From Candidatus Galloscillospira stercoripullorum (GTDB lineage Bacteria; Bacillota; Clostridia; Oscillospirales; Oscillospiraceae), in contig DVLB01000062.1 in NCBI GenBank assembly GCA_018715695.1, forward strand, positions 1 through 41,992: a stretch of DNA of 41,992 bases, given 5' to 3'. Of the stretch, positions 9,296-17,862 are shown piece after piece. The notes under the pieces were generated by a model. The model was given only the letters and a program-made list of their open reading frames with translations. It did no database searches and had not been told where the DNA came from. The first letter of the stretch is position 1. Each line of letters begins with the position of its first letter. The position numbers and the translations under genes were made by a program.

Positions 9296-9376
9296 GGCCC
9301 GCCGCGCCTTTGGCGCGTACAAGCGTTTTGCCGTCGGCAAAACCTTGGCGCAGGCGGGATTCACTCCCGCCGAGCA
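9296..9376 (+). repeat. REP-like dispersed palindromic element, copy a
   Basis: GCGCCTTTGGCGC / GTTTTGCC-GTC-GGCAAAAC / GGCGGGA-TTCAC-TCCCGCC serial hairpins; homologous to elements near 22.1, 23.4 and 29.1 kb. Confidence 0.8.
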
Positions 9377-9394
9377 TGTGAAATGGACAGGGCT

Positions 9395-9420
9395 CCCGGG
9401 AAATGCGGGCATTTCCCGGG
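9395..9420. repeat. 12-bp perfect palindrome between REP-like element and displaced aroC tail
   Basis: CCCGGGAAATGC-GG-GCATTTCCCGGG. Confidence 0.75.
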
Positions 9421-9424
9421 ACTG

Positions 9425-9511
9425 CGCCACGACCCCTGCATCGTGCAGCGGGCGGTGCCCGTCATCGAGGCCGCCGCCGCCCTGGCCGCCTGCGAAGTGC
9501 TGGGCATTTGA
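9425..9511 (+). pseudogene. Displaced duplicate of the aroC 3' end (29 codons incl. stop)
   Basis: Aligns to 9198-9284 without gaps; 4 differences in 87 nt, all synonymous (GCT/GCC, GTA/GTG, TTG/CTG, ATC/ATT). Confidence 0.92.
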
Positions 9512-9538
9512 GACAGAAAAAACAGGAGTGAGCGTTCC

Positions 9539-10708
9539 ATGTCTGAACTGGAGGAGTACCGAGACCAAATCGACGAGGTAGACAAGGCCCTTTCGGAGCT
9601 GTTTTTGCGCCGCATGGCCATCACCGAGCAGGTGGGCCGCTACAAGCTGGAGCACCGGCTGCCCGTGCTGGACGCGGCGCGGGAGCGCCGCGTGGTGGAA
9701 ATGCGTACCGCCGCGACGGAGGACCCCGAGCGCAAGGCGGACCTCTCCGCCCTCTACGAGAGCATCATGGCCATCTCCCGCCGCCAGCAGCGGCGGCTGG
9801 TCCACGAGGGGGCGGAGGACCCGGGCTACGCCGCGTGGCTCTCCGACCAGTCCCACGCCCGCTCGCCGGTCCATGACCCCCGGGTGGTCTATCAGGGGGA
9901 GCCGGGCTGTTACAGTGAGGAGGCCGCCGTGGGCTTCTTCGGCCAAGCGGTGAAGAGCCGGGGACTTCCCTGGTTCACCGACGTGTTCGCCGCCCTGGAG
10001 CGGGGCGAGGCTGACTACGCCGTTTTGCCGGTGGAGAACTCCTCCACCGGCTCCATCCGGCAGGTCTACGACCTGCTCTCCCAGTACCGCTACCACATCG
10101 TGGGAGAGTGGCAGGTGAAGGTGGAGCACTGCCTCATGGCCCTGCCCGGGGTAACCCTGGAGGACATCCGCACGGTCTACTCCCACGAGCAGGGGCTCAT
10201 GCAGAGCGAGCGCTTTCTGGACACGCACCGGGACTGGAAGCGGGTGCCCACCCTGGACACCGCGGGCTCTGCCAAGCAGGTGGCCGCCGACGGAGACCGC
10301 ACCGCCGCCGCCATCTGCTCCCGCCGGGCCGCCGCCATCTACGGCCTCAACATCCTGGCCGAGAAGGTCAACTACAACAACACCAACACCACCCGCTTCG
10401 TGGTGGTCTCCCCGGTGCCCGAGCGCCGCTCCGAGCGCAACAAGATCAGCGCCCTCTTCACCCTGCCCCACCAGAGCGGCTCCCTCCACGAGATCCTCAC
10501 CGTCTTCGCGGTGCAGGGCCTCAACCTGCTCAAGATCGAGTCCCGGCCCATCCCGGGGCGCAACTGGGAGTACCTCTTCTTTCTGGAGTTCACCGGCGAT
10601 CTGGAGGCCCCCGGCATGGACGGCGTGCTCCACGAGCTGAGCCAGCTGGCCGCCGAGGTGCGTATCCTGGGCAACTTCAAGGCCTATGAGCCGGAGGAGA
10701 AGCCATGA
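9539..10708 (+). CDS. pheA: Bifunctional chorismate mutase / prephenate dehydratase
   Basis: N-terminal AroQ mutase (LEEYRDQIDEVDKALSELFLRRMAITEQVGRYK) plus PDT (VYQGEPGCYSEEAAVGFFG...) and ACT (HQSGSLHEILTVFAVQGLNLLKIESRPIPG). Confidence 0.96.
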   Translation: MSELEEYRDQIDEVDKALSELFLRRMAITEQVGRYKLEHRLPVLDAARERRVVEMRTAATEDPERKADLSALYESIMAISRRQQRRLVHEGAEDPGYAAWLSDQSHARSPVHDPRVVYQGEPGCYSEEAAVGFFGQAVKSRGLPWFTDVFAALERGEADYAVLPVENSSTGSIRQVYDLLSQYRYHIVGEWQVKVEHCLMALPGVTLEDIRTVYSHEQGLMQSERFLDTHRDWKRVPTLDTAGSAKQVAADGDRTAAAICSRRAAAIYGLNILAEKVNYNNTNTTRFVVVSPVPERRSERNKISALFTLPHQSGSLHEILTVFAVQGLNLLKIESRPIPGRNWEYLFFLEFTGDLEAPGMDGVLHELSQLAAEVRILGNFKAYEPEEKP

Positions 10709-11205
10709 ATCTGGTGCTCATCGGTATGCCGGGCAGCGGCAAGTCTACCGTTGGAAAGATCCTCTCCCAGCTGCTCCATATGCCCCTGGCGGACACCGAC
10801 GATTTGGTGGAGCGCTCCGCTGGGAAAACCATTCCGGAGCTCTTTGCCTCGGAGGGAGAGGCGGCCTTCCGGGATCGGGAGACCGCTGCCGCCCGTGAGG
10901 CGGCTTCCCTTGACGGCGCTGTCATTGCAACGGGCGGCGGCATCGTCCTGCGAGAGGAGAACATGCGCATCCTCGCGGCCACGGGGCTCATCTTCTTCCG
11001 GGACCGGGACCTTGAGGACATTCTGGGCGAGGACCACATGGGCCGCCCCCTGGTGGGCAAGGACCCGGAAAAGCTGCGCGTTCTCTATGCGCAGCGTATA
11101 GACCTCTATCGAAAATACGCTCAGTATACCATCTCCCACACGAAAACAGCGGAGGAAGCGGCGGCGCGCATCGCCGCGCTCTACAAGGAGGCGTGCCAGA
11201 AATGA
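10705..11205 (+). CDS. aroK: Shikimate kinase
   Basis: [59 protein letters not shown]...[12 protein letters not shown]. Confidence 0.96.
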   Translation: MNLVLIGMPGSGKSTVGKILSQLLHMPLADTDDLVERSAGKTIPELFASEGEAAFRDRETAAAREAASLDGAVIATGGGIVLREENMRILAATGLIFFRDRDLEDILGEDHMGRPLVGKDPEKLRVLYAQRIDLYRKYAQYTISHTKTAEEAAARIAALYKEACQK

Positions 11206-11627
11206 AGTTTCTCATCTTAAACGGCCCCAACCTGAACCTGCTGGGCTCCCGGGAGCCGGGCATCTACGGCGAGAACAGCTATGAGGCCCTGTGTGAGCGG
11301 CTGCGTGCCTTTGCCGCCGCCCACGGCTCCACCGCCGACTGCTTTCAGTCCAACCACGAGGGGGCCCTCATCGACGCCATCCACGCCGCGGCGGGTGCTT
11401 ACGACGCCATCATCATGAATCCCGGCGCCTTCACCCATTATAGCTACGCCATTCTGGACGCCCTCAAGGCGGTGGACGTGCCCTGCGTGGAGGTGCATAT
11501 CTCCAACGTCCACCAGCGGGAGGAGTTCCGCCACAAGAGCGTCACCGCCCCGGCCTGCGTGGGTCAGATCTGCGGTCTGGGCCTCTACGGGTATGAGGCC
11601 GCCATCTCCTATTTCCTGAGCCTGTAA
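11202..11627 (+). CDS. aroQ: Type II 3-dehydroquinate dehydratase
   Basis: [23 protein letters not shown]...[14 protein letters not shown]...[17 protein letters not shown]...[19 protein letters not shown]. Confidence 0.97.
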   Translation: MKFLILNGPNLNLLGSREPGIYGENSYEALCERLRAFAAAHGSTADCFQSNHEGALIDAIHAAAGAYDAIIMNPGAFTHYSYAILDALKAVDVPCVEVHISNVHQREEFRHKSVTAPACVGQICGLGLYGYEAAISYFLSL

Positions 11628-11639
11628 AGGAGGAGGGCC

Positions 11640-12500
11640 ATGCAGGTCAACCTGGAAAACACCACGAAAAAGCTCTGCGTCATCGGTGACCCGGTGCTCC
11701 ACTCCAAGTCCCCCCTGATCCACAACACCATGCTCTCCGCCCTGGGGCTTGACTACATCTACCTGTGCCAGAGCGTGCCCCGGGGGCAGGCGGCGGAGTG
11801 GCTCAAGTGCGCCAAATGCGCCGCTTACGCCGGCTTCAACGCCACCATGCCCCACAAGGAGGAGCTCTTCCCCCTGATGGACGAGACCGACTCTGACGCC
11901 GCCCTCTTCCGCTCGGTCAACACGGTCTGCATCCGGGACGGCAGAGCTTACGGCTACAACACCGACGGCCGGGGCTTTATCCGCTCCCTGGTGGACCTGG
12001 GCACCTCGCCGGAGGGAAAGACCGTGCTGCTGCTGGGAGCGGGGGGCGCCGCCCGGGCGGTGGCCCTCAAACTCGCGCAGCAGGGGGCCCTTAAGGTATT
12101 GGTGTGCAACCGGACGGTGGAGAAGGCCGCCGTCCTGTGCGCGTCCGACCCCTTGGACCGCCTCATCCCCGCCCCCTTCGACGGCGGCACCCTGCGCCGC
12201 CTGGCAGAAGAGGCCGACCTGGTTGTCAACTGCACCAGTCTGGGCATGGCGGGCACCTCCGGGCAGTTTGAGGACTTCTCCTTCCTGGAGGCCCTGCGTC
12301 CCGGTGCACCGGTCCTGGACCTCATCTACGCCCCCGCCGAGACCGAGCTGCTCCGCCGGGCCAAGGCCCTGGGCCACCCCACTGCCAACGGCCTGGGCAT
12401 GCTGGTCTACCAGGCGGTGTTCGCCTTGGAGCACTTTACGGACACCCCCATAGACCCCGCCGCCATGCTGGCGCTGCTGCGCCCCGTCCTGGGGCTTTGA
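11640..12500 (+). CDS. aroE: Shikimate dehydrogenase
   Basis: KKLCVIGDPVLHSKSPLIHNTMLSALGLDYIYL...GFNATMPHKEEL...GRGFIRSL...VLLLGAGGAARAVALKLA. Confidence 0.96.
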   Translation: MQVNLENTTKKLCVIGDPVLHSKSPLIHNTMLSALGLDYIYLCQSVPRGQAAEWLKCAKCAAYAGFNATMPHKEELFPLMDETDSDAALFRSVNTVCIRDGRAYGYNTDGRGFIRSLVDLGTSPEGKTVLLLGAGGAARAVALKLAQQGALKVLVCNRTVEKAAVLCASDPLDRLIPAPFDGGTLRRLAEEADLVVNCTSLGMAGTSGQFEDFSFLEALRPGAPVLDLIYAPAETELLRRAKALGHPTANGLGMLVYQAVFALEHFTDTPIDPAAMLALLRPVLGL

Positions 12501-12509
12501 GGCCCGCGC

Positions 12510-12557
12510 GGGTCGATCGACAGTCTCTGCCGGACGGACAAAAGTGTCCGTCCGGCT
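12510..12557 (+). repeat. 48-nt direct repeat, copy 1 (contains 12-bp stem hairpin A)
   Basis: GGGTCGATCGACAGTCTCTGCCGGACGGACAAAAGTGTCCGTCCGGCT, identical to 12703-12750. Confidence 0.97.
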
Positions 12558-12686
12558 CGGCTTGACGAAAAGGTCTTTTCGTCAAGCCGACGGACTTTTG
12601 AGCCCTTCAAAAACAGGGTTCAAAAGTCATTTGATCAGACGCGAAAGACAACCCTGACGGTTTTCTTTCACACTATCTTTCCCTCC
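12557..12686 (-). repeat. Structured repeat copy 1: hairpin C, hairpin B, 57-nt core
   Basis: C: CGGCTTGACGAAAAG-GT-CTTTTCGTCAAGCCG (12558-12589); B: 12593-12628; core 12630-12686 is the exact reverse complement of 15640-15696. Confidence 0.95.
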
Positions 12687-12702
12687 GAGCCCTTGGGCAG
12701 GT

Positions 12703-12750
12703 GGGTCGATCGACAGTCTCTGCCGGACGGACAAAAGTGTCCGTCCGGCT
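12703..12750 (+). repeat. 48-nt direct repeat, copy 2
   Basis: Identical to 12510-12557. Confidence 0.97.
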
Positions 12751-12778
12751 TCTCTTGGAGTGAAGAAAGGCAGAGCGT

Positions 12779-15169
12779 ATGAGCAAATCACTTTTCTGTA
12801 AAAACTGGACTGTCTCCGCCCTGGGGGAGGAGGACCGGGCCGTCCCCGTCACCCTTCCCCACGACGCCATGCTCTCTGAGCCCCGCACGGCGCAGTCCGC
12901 CGGCGGGATCAACACGGGGTGGTTCATGGGCCGGGACTATGTCTATCAAAAAACCTTTGCGGCCCCGGCAGAGTGGGCGGATCGGGCGGTGTTCCTGGAG
13001 TTTGAAGGCGTATACCGAAACGCGGAGGTCTTTGTCAACGGCCATCGCGCCGCCTTCCAGCCCGGCGGCTACACCGGCTTTTTCGTGGCTTTGGAGGGTC
13101 TAATCCGTCCGGGCGGGGAAAACCACGTCAAGGTCATCGCCCGCAACGCCGACCAGCCCAACTCCCGCTGGTACTCCGGCGCAGGCATCTACCGCCCGGT
13201 GTGGCTCCACGTTCTTCCTCCAAACCACATCGCCCTCAACGGTCTGAAGCTCCAAACCCTGGGCCACGTCTCCCCTGCCGTCCGGGTGTCGGTCACCCTG
13301 TCCTGCTGCGGCACCGCCCAGGTTCAGATTCTGGACGGCGGCAGGGAGCTGGCCCGGGCGGAATGCCATTGCCAGCCCGAGGGCACGGCGGACATCCCGC
13401 TCCCCGGCGCCCAGCTGTGGAGCCCCGATCACCCCAAGTGCTACACCTGCCGCCTCACCTTCGGGGAGGATGTGCGGGAGACCTCCTTTGGGGTGCGCAC
13501 CGTCTCCTGCGACAGCAAGAGCGGCCTGTGCATCAACGGAGAGCGGGTCATACTCCGGGGCGCCTGCATCCACCACGACAACGGCCTTCTGGGGGCGGTG
13601 GCCCTCCCCGAGGCGGAGGAGCGGAAGGTGCGTCTGCTCAAGCAGGCGGGCTACAACGCCATCCGCTGCGCCCACAACCCCTGCTCCAAGGCCCTGCTGG
13701 ACGCCTGCGACAATCTGGGCATGCTGGTGCTGGACGAATACACCGACATGTGGTACATCCACAAGACCCGCTTTGATTACGCCCAGTACATGCCCGACCG
13801 CTGGCGGGAGGACCTGTCCGCGCTGGTGGACAAGGACTTCAACCACCCCAGCGTGATCATGTACTCCATCGGCAACGAGGTGTCCGAGACCGCCCAAAAG
13901 CGGGGCATTGAGCTGACCGGGCAGATGACGGAGTACCTCCACCAGCTGGACACCCGCCCGGTGACCTGCGGCATCAACATTTTCTTTAACTTCCTCAGCT
14001 CCCTTGGGCTGGGGGTATACAGCGACAAAAAGGCGGAAAAAGCCGCGTCTGCCGGCGGCACGCCCTCCAAAAGAAAGGCGGTGGGCAGCGAGTTTTTCAA
14101 CAACCTGACCGGATTGCTGGGTGCGGACTTTATGAAGTTCGGGGCCACCCTCCACGGCAGCGACGTGAAGACCCGGGACGCCTTTGCGCGGCTGGATGTG
14201 GCCGGATACAACTACGGGGAAAAGCGCTATGAGCGGGACCTGAGGCGCTATCCTCACCGGGTCATTCTGGGCAGCGAGTCCTTCTGCGGTGACTGCGCCC
14301 GGTTCTGGGACCTGGCCAAGCGTCACCCCGCCCTCATCGGCGATTTCATGTGGGCGGGCATGGATTACCTGGGCGAGGTGGGCATCGGGGCCATGGAGTA
14401 CAGAGACTACGCGCCCGACTTTAGCCACGGTCCGGGCTGGCTCACCGCCGGTGTGGGCGTTCTGGATGTGACCGGCGCCTCCACCGGCCAGACCGCTTAT
14501 GTTCAGGCGGCCTTTGAGCTGTCCCCCATCCGCATGGGCGTGGTCCCCGCCCACCGCGCCCGGGAGGCCCACTCCCCCTCCGCCTGGCGCATGAGCAACG
14601 CCCACGAGAGCTGGGCCTGGAACGGCTGCGAGGGGAAGGAAACCCGGGTGGAGGTCTACGCCAGGGGCGCCAAAGCGGCTCTCTTTCTCAACGGCAAGCC
14701 CGTGGGGGAGAAAAGGCTGGACCGGAACAGCCGGGCAGCCTTCCGGGTGGTTTGGCAGCCGGGGGAGCTGACCGCCGTGGCCTACGGCTCAGATGGGGCC
14801 GAGCTGGGCCGCACCAGCCTGAAGAGCGCCGGAGAGGAGACCCGTCTCTCCGTCGAGCCGGAGCAGCCCCAGGCCCAAGCCGGGAAAGCGTGCTACATCC
14901 GGCTGCGCTACACCGATCAAAACGGTCTGCTCAAGCCTCTGGCCCGGGGGGAGATCCGCGTGGCGGTGGAGGGCGGTGAACTGCTGGCCCTGGGAAACGC
15001 CTGCCCTTACAACCAGCAGGGCTACCTGACCGACGCCACCGACACCTACTATGGCCAGGCCCTGGCCATCATCCGGCCCGACGGTCCCGGAGCGGTCACC
15101 TTCCGGGCGGAGAGCCCCTACGGCAGCGCCCAGATCACCATACCCTGCCCGCAGGAAGAGATCGGGTAA
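12779..15169 (+). CDS. Glycoside hydrolase family 2 protein (beta-galactosidase/beta-glucuronidase-like)
   Basis: GH2 architecture: VTLPHDAML...GINTGWFMGRDYVYQKTF...SRWYSGAGIYRPVWLHV...LRGACIHHDNGLLGAV...AIRCAHNPCSKALLDACDNLGMLVLDEYTDMW...SIGNEV...ILGSESF. Confidence 0.93.
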   Translation: MSKSLFCKNWTVSALGEEDRAVPVTLPHDAMLSEPRTAQSAGGINTGWFMGRDYVYQKTFAAPAEWADRAVFLEFEGVYRNAEVFVNGHRAAFQPGGYTGFFVALEGLIRPGGENHVKVIARNADQPNSRWYSGAGIYRPVWLHVLPPNHIALNGLKLQTLGHVSPAVRVSVTLSCCGTAQVQILDGGRELARAECHCQPEGTADIPLPGAQLWSPDHPKCYTCRLTFGEDVRETSFGVRTVSCDSKSGLCINGERVILRGACIHHDNGLLGAVALPEAEERKVRLLKQAGYNAIRCAHNPCSKALLDACDNLGMLVLDEYTDMWYIHKTRFDYAQYMPDRWREDLSALVDKDFNHPSVIMYSIGNEVSETAQKRGIELTGQMTEYLHQLDTRPVTCGINIFFNFLSSLGLGVYSDKKAEKAASAGGTPSKRKAVGSEFFNNLTGLLGADFMKFGATLHGSDVKTRDAFARLDVAGYNYGEKRYERDLRRYPHRVILGSESFCGDCARFWDLAKRHPALIGDFMWAGMDYLGEVGIGAMEYRDYAPDFSHGPGWLTAGVGVLDVTGASTGQTAYVQAAFELSPIRMGVVPAHRAREAHSPSAWRMSNAHESWAWNGCEGKETRVEVYARGAKAALFLNGKPVGEKRLDRNSRAAFRVVWQPGELTAVAYGSDGAELGRTSLKSAGEETRLSVEPEQPQAQAGKACYIRLRYTDQNGLLKPLARGEIRVAVEGGELLALGNACPYNQQGYLTDATDTYYGQALAIIRPDGPGAVTFRAESPYGSAQITIPCPQEEIG

Positions 15170-15194
15170 ACCCGGGCGGGTCCGGCGGCAGGCT

Positions 15195-15228
15195 CAGGGC
15201 CGGCGCTGCAAAAGCAGCGTCGGCCCTG
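15195..15228. terminator. Bidirectional terminator between GH2 gene and spoIIID
   Basis: CAGGGCCGGCGCTGC-AAAA-GCAGCGTCGGCCCTG; convergent genes. Confidence 0.75.
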
Positions 15229-15229
15229 T

Positions 15230-15478
15230 TCATTCTCCCCTGTATTTGCGCTGGGTGGCGATGCCGCCCCGGATATGCCGCTGGGCCTTGTTTTCGTCCA
15301 GCACCGGCTTGACCTGGTCATATAGGGTCTTGTGGAAGGCGGGCAGCCGCTCGGAGAGGTCCTTATGTACGGTGGACTTGGAGATGCCGAACCGCTGGGC
15401 CGCCTTGCGCACCGTCGCCTTGTTCTCTATCATGTAAAGCGCGATCTGACAGGCGCGCTCCTCGATGTTCTTCTTCAA
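15230..15478 (-). CDS. spoIIID: Sporulation transcriptional regulator SpoIIID
   Basis: (M)KKNIEERACQIALYMIENKATVRKAAQRFGISKSTVHKDLSERLPAFHKTLYDQVKPVLDENKAQRHIRGGIATQRKYRGE; TTG start at 15478 after GGGGAG. Confidence 0.95.
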   Translation of the reverse strand: MKKNIEERACQIALYMIENKATVRKAAQRFGISKSTVHKDLSERLPAFHKTLYDQVKPVLDENKAQRHIRGGIATQRKYRGE

Positions 15479-15578
15479 AAGACAACACTCCCCGCACTTG
15501 ATTTCCGCTGGCCTATCTATATGCGCCGCGGCGCGGGGATATGTGGCGCTCCGGCCCTCCGGAGGCAAAAGAAAACGC

Positions 15579-15768
15579 CGGGCGTCCCCCCAGTGGGGAC
15601 GCCCGAGCCTGTCGATAAACCCTCCTGGCCAAAGAATCCGGAGGGAAAGATAGTGTGAAAGAAAACCGTCAGGGTTGTCTTTCGCGTCTGATCAAACCAC
15701 TTTTTGAAACCTTCTTTAGGGTTTCAAAAAGTGCCTCAGCCTGTCGAAAAGACTTTTTCGACAGGCTG
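15579..15768 (+). repeat. Structured repeat copy 2: hairpin A', 57-nt core, hairpins B' and C'
   Basis: A' CGGGCGTCCCC-CCAGT-GGGGACGCCCG (15579-15605); core 15640-15696; B' CACTTTTTGAAACC..GGTTTCAAAAAGTG (15698-15733); C' CAGCCTGTCGAAAA..TTTTCGACAGGCTG (15737-15768). Confidence 0.95.
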
Positions 15769-15801
15769 GCCCGGCGTTTTTATGGGAAGTTTCTTTGCTC
15801 C

Positions 15802-17514
15802 TCAGCCCTTGACTGCCGAGCTGAGGTAGCCCTCCACCCCGGCGGCGGTGGACAGGCCCATGGCCTCCTGGGCCACCTGGCGGGCCTCCTCCGCTCTCCA
15901 GCGGTGGATCTGGGCACGGGTAGCCAGCACCGCCGAGGCGCTCACCGAAAACTCACTCAGGCCCCAGGAGAGGAGCAGGGGGATGAGCCGGGGGTCGGCG
16001 GCGGCCTCGCCGCACATGCCCACCGGGATACCCGCCGCCCTGCCGGCGGCGATCACCGAGCGGATGGAGCGCAGCACCGCAGGGTGGAAGGTGGTGTAGA
16101 GCTTCTCCACCTTGGCGTTGCCCCGATCCACCGCCATGGTGTACTGGGTCAGGTCGTTGGTGCCGATGGAGAAGAAGTCGCACTCCTGGGCCAGCAGATC
16201 GGCGATGAGGGCGGCGGCGGGAGTCTCCACCATGACGCCCAGGGCCATGTCCTTGTCGTAGGGCAGCCCCTCGCTCTCCAGCTCGGCCTTGCACTTCTCC
16301 AGCAGTCCTCTGGCCGTGCGTACCTCCTCCAGGGAGGTGACCAGAGGCAGCATGATCTTGATGTTGCGCCCCTCAGCTCCGGCCCGGAGCAGGGCCCGGA
16401 GCTGGACCTTATAGAGGTCGGGCCGGTCCAGGCAGTAGCGGATGGCCCGGTGGCCCAGGAAGGGGTTTTCCTCCTTCTCCATGCCCAGGTAGTCGATGGC
16501 CTTGTCGCCGCCCACGTCCAGGGTGCGGATGATGACCTCCTTGCCCGCCATGGCCCGGGAGACCGCCAGGTAGGCCTCGTACTGCTCTACCTCGCTGGGG
16601 AGGCTGGTGCGGTCCATGAAGAGAAACTCGGTGCGAAACAGCCCGATCCCCTCGGCCCCCGCCTCCGCTGCGGCCGCGGCCTCAGCCGGAGAGCCGATGT
16701 TGGCGTAAAGGCCGAAGCGCCGGCCCTCGGCGTCCACCGTCTCTTTACCCCGGTAGACCTCCAGGCGCTCCTTTTCCGCCCGGAGCGCCTCCTGGCGCCC
16801 CAGGTAATCGGCCCGGGTGAGCTGGTCGGGGGCCACGATGACGGTTCCTTCGGTGCCATCCACGATGACGCTCTCCCCGTCCTTCACCTGCTCCAGGGCC
16901 TTGGCCACGCCCAGCACCGCCGGCAGCTCCATGGCCCGGGCCAGGATGGCCGAGTGGCTGGTGCGGCCTCCCACCTCGGTGAGGATGGCCGCCACGTTCT
17001 CCTTCTTGAGCCCCACCGTCATGGAGGGGGTCAGGTCGTGGGCCACCAGCACGCTGCCCTCGGGCAGGGCGCTCACGTCCACGGCGCCCACTCCCAGTAA
17101 AATGGAGAGCATACGGGCGCGGATGTCCCGCACGTCGGTGGCCCGCTGGCGCATGAGCTCATCGTCCACGCCGGCGAACATCTCGGCGTACATGGTGCAC
17201 ACCTGATCCACCGCCGCCTCGGCGCAGGCGCCGCCGTCGATGGCGTCGCCCATCTGGCTCTGGAGGAAGGGGTCGGCGAGCATGGCGATCTGGCCGGTGA
17301 GGATCTCCGACTCCTTCTGCCCCACCTGGGCGCGGAGGTGCTCGGCCATGGCGGCGGTCTTTTCGGTAAACTGGCCGATGGCCTCCTGGAGCCTGCCCTT
17401 CTCCACGTCCTTGCCGCCGTAGCGCACGGCGGAGTAGTCCAGGTTCTGCTCCCGCACGCAGACCGCCTTGCCGATGCCGATGCCGGCGCTGGCGCCGATG
17501 CCGTGTAAGATCAT
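15802..17514 (-). CDS. ptsI: Phosphoenolpyruvate-protein phosphotransferase (EI)
   Basis: GGRTSHSAILARAMELPAV (active His), GIGLFRTEFLFMDR, IMLPLVTSLEEV, FFSIGTNDLTQYTMAVDRGN. Confidence 0.97.
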   Translation of the reverse strand: MILHGIGASAGIGIGKAVCVREQNLDYSAVRYGGKDVEKGRLQEAIGQFTEKTAAMAEHLRAQVGQKESEILTGQIAMLADPFLQSQMGDAIDGGACAEAAVDQVCTMYAEMFAGVDDELMRQRATDVRDIRARMLSILLGVGAVDVSALPEGSVLVAHDLTPSMTVGLKKENVAAILTEVGGRTSHSAILARAMELPAVLGVAKALEQVKDGESVIVDGTEGTVIVAPDQLTRADYLGRQEALRAEKERLEVYRGKETVDAEGRRFGLYANIGSPAEAAAAAEAGAEGIGLFRTEFLFMDRTSLPSEVEQYEAYLAVSRAMAGKEVIIRTLDVGGDKAIDYLGMEKEENPFLGHRAIRYCLDRPDLYKVQLRALLRAGAEGRNIKIMLPLVTSLEEVRTARGLLEKCKAELESEGLPYDKDMALGVMVETPAAALIADLLAQECDFFSIGTNDLTQYTMAVDRGNAKVEKLYTTFHPAVLRSIRSVIAAGRAAGIPVGMCGEAAADPRLIPLLLSWGLSEFSVSASAVLATRAQIHRWRAEEARQVAQEAMGLSTAAGVEGYLSSAVKG

Positions 17515-17548
17515 GGTGCTGCCACCTCTCCTTCTTTTCTCGCCGCGC

Positions 17549-17812
17549 TTACTCGCCCAGGCCGGACTCGATGAGATCCACGGCAGCCTTCAGGGCCTCC
17601 TTCTCCTGGGGGCCGGAGCACTGGATCTCGATCTCGCTGCCCTGCTTGATGCAGGCGGACATGAGGAACATGATGCTCTTGGCGTTGATGCTCTTGCCGT
17701 TGTAGACGATGGTGACCTCGCTGTCGTAGGGGGTCATGGTGCTCACGAAGAGCTGGGCGGGACGCATGTGCATTCCCTGGGGATTGACGAGCTTAGTGCG
17801 GGCGGATACCAT
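17549..17812 (-). CDS. ptsH: HPr family phosphocarrier protein
   Basis: TKLVNPQGMHMRPAQLFVSTMTPYDSEVTIVYNGKSINAKSIMFLMSACIKQGSEIEIQCSG. Confidence 0.93.
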   Translation of the reverse strand: MVSARTKLVNPQGMHMRPAQLFVSTMTPYDSEVTIVYNGKSINAKSIMFLMSACIKQGSEIEIQCSGPQEKEALKAAVDLIESGLGE

Positions 17813-17862
17813 ATTGATTCCTTCCTTTCTGATCTAATGTGGTTGTATTTCTTCCAAATTGG

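Noticed and set aside
9291-9581. ORFs reading through REP-like elements (e.g. RRAFGAYKRFAVGKTLAQAGFTPAEHVKW; N-terminal extension of ychF at 23245-23502)
   Set aside because: Translations follow the repeat, not a conserved protein; no independent RBS; stems explain the sequence constraint better.
8984-10633. 549-aa minus-strand ORF spanning aroC/pheA
   Set aside because: Antisense artefact; plus-strand genes have clear homology and RBSs.
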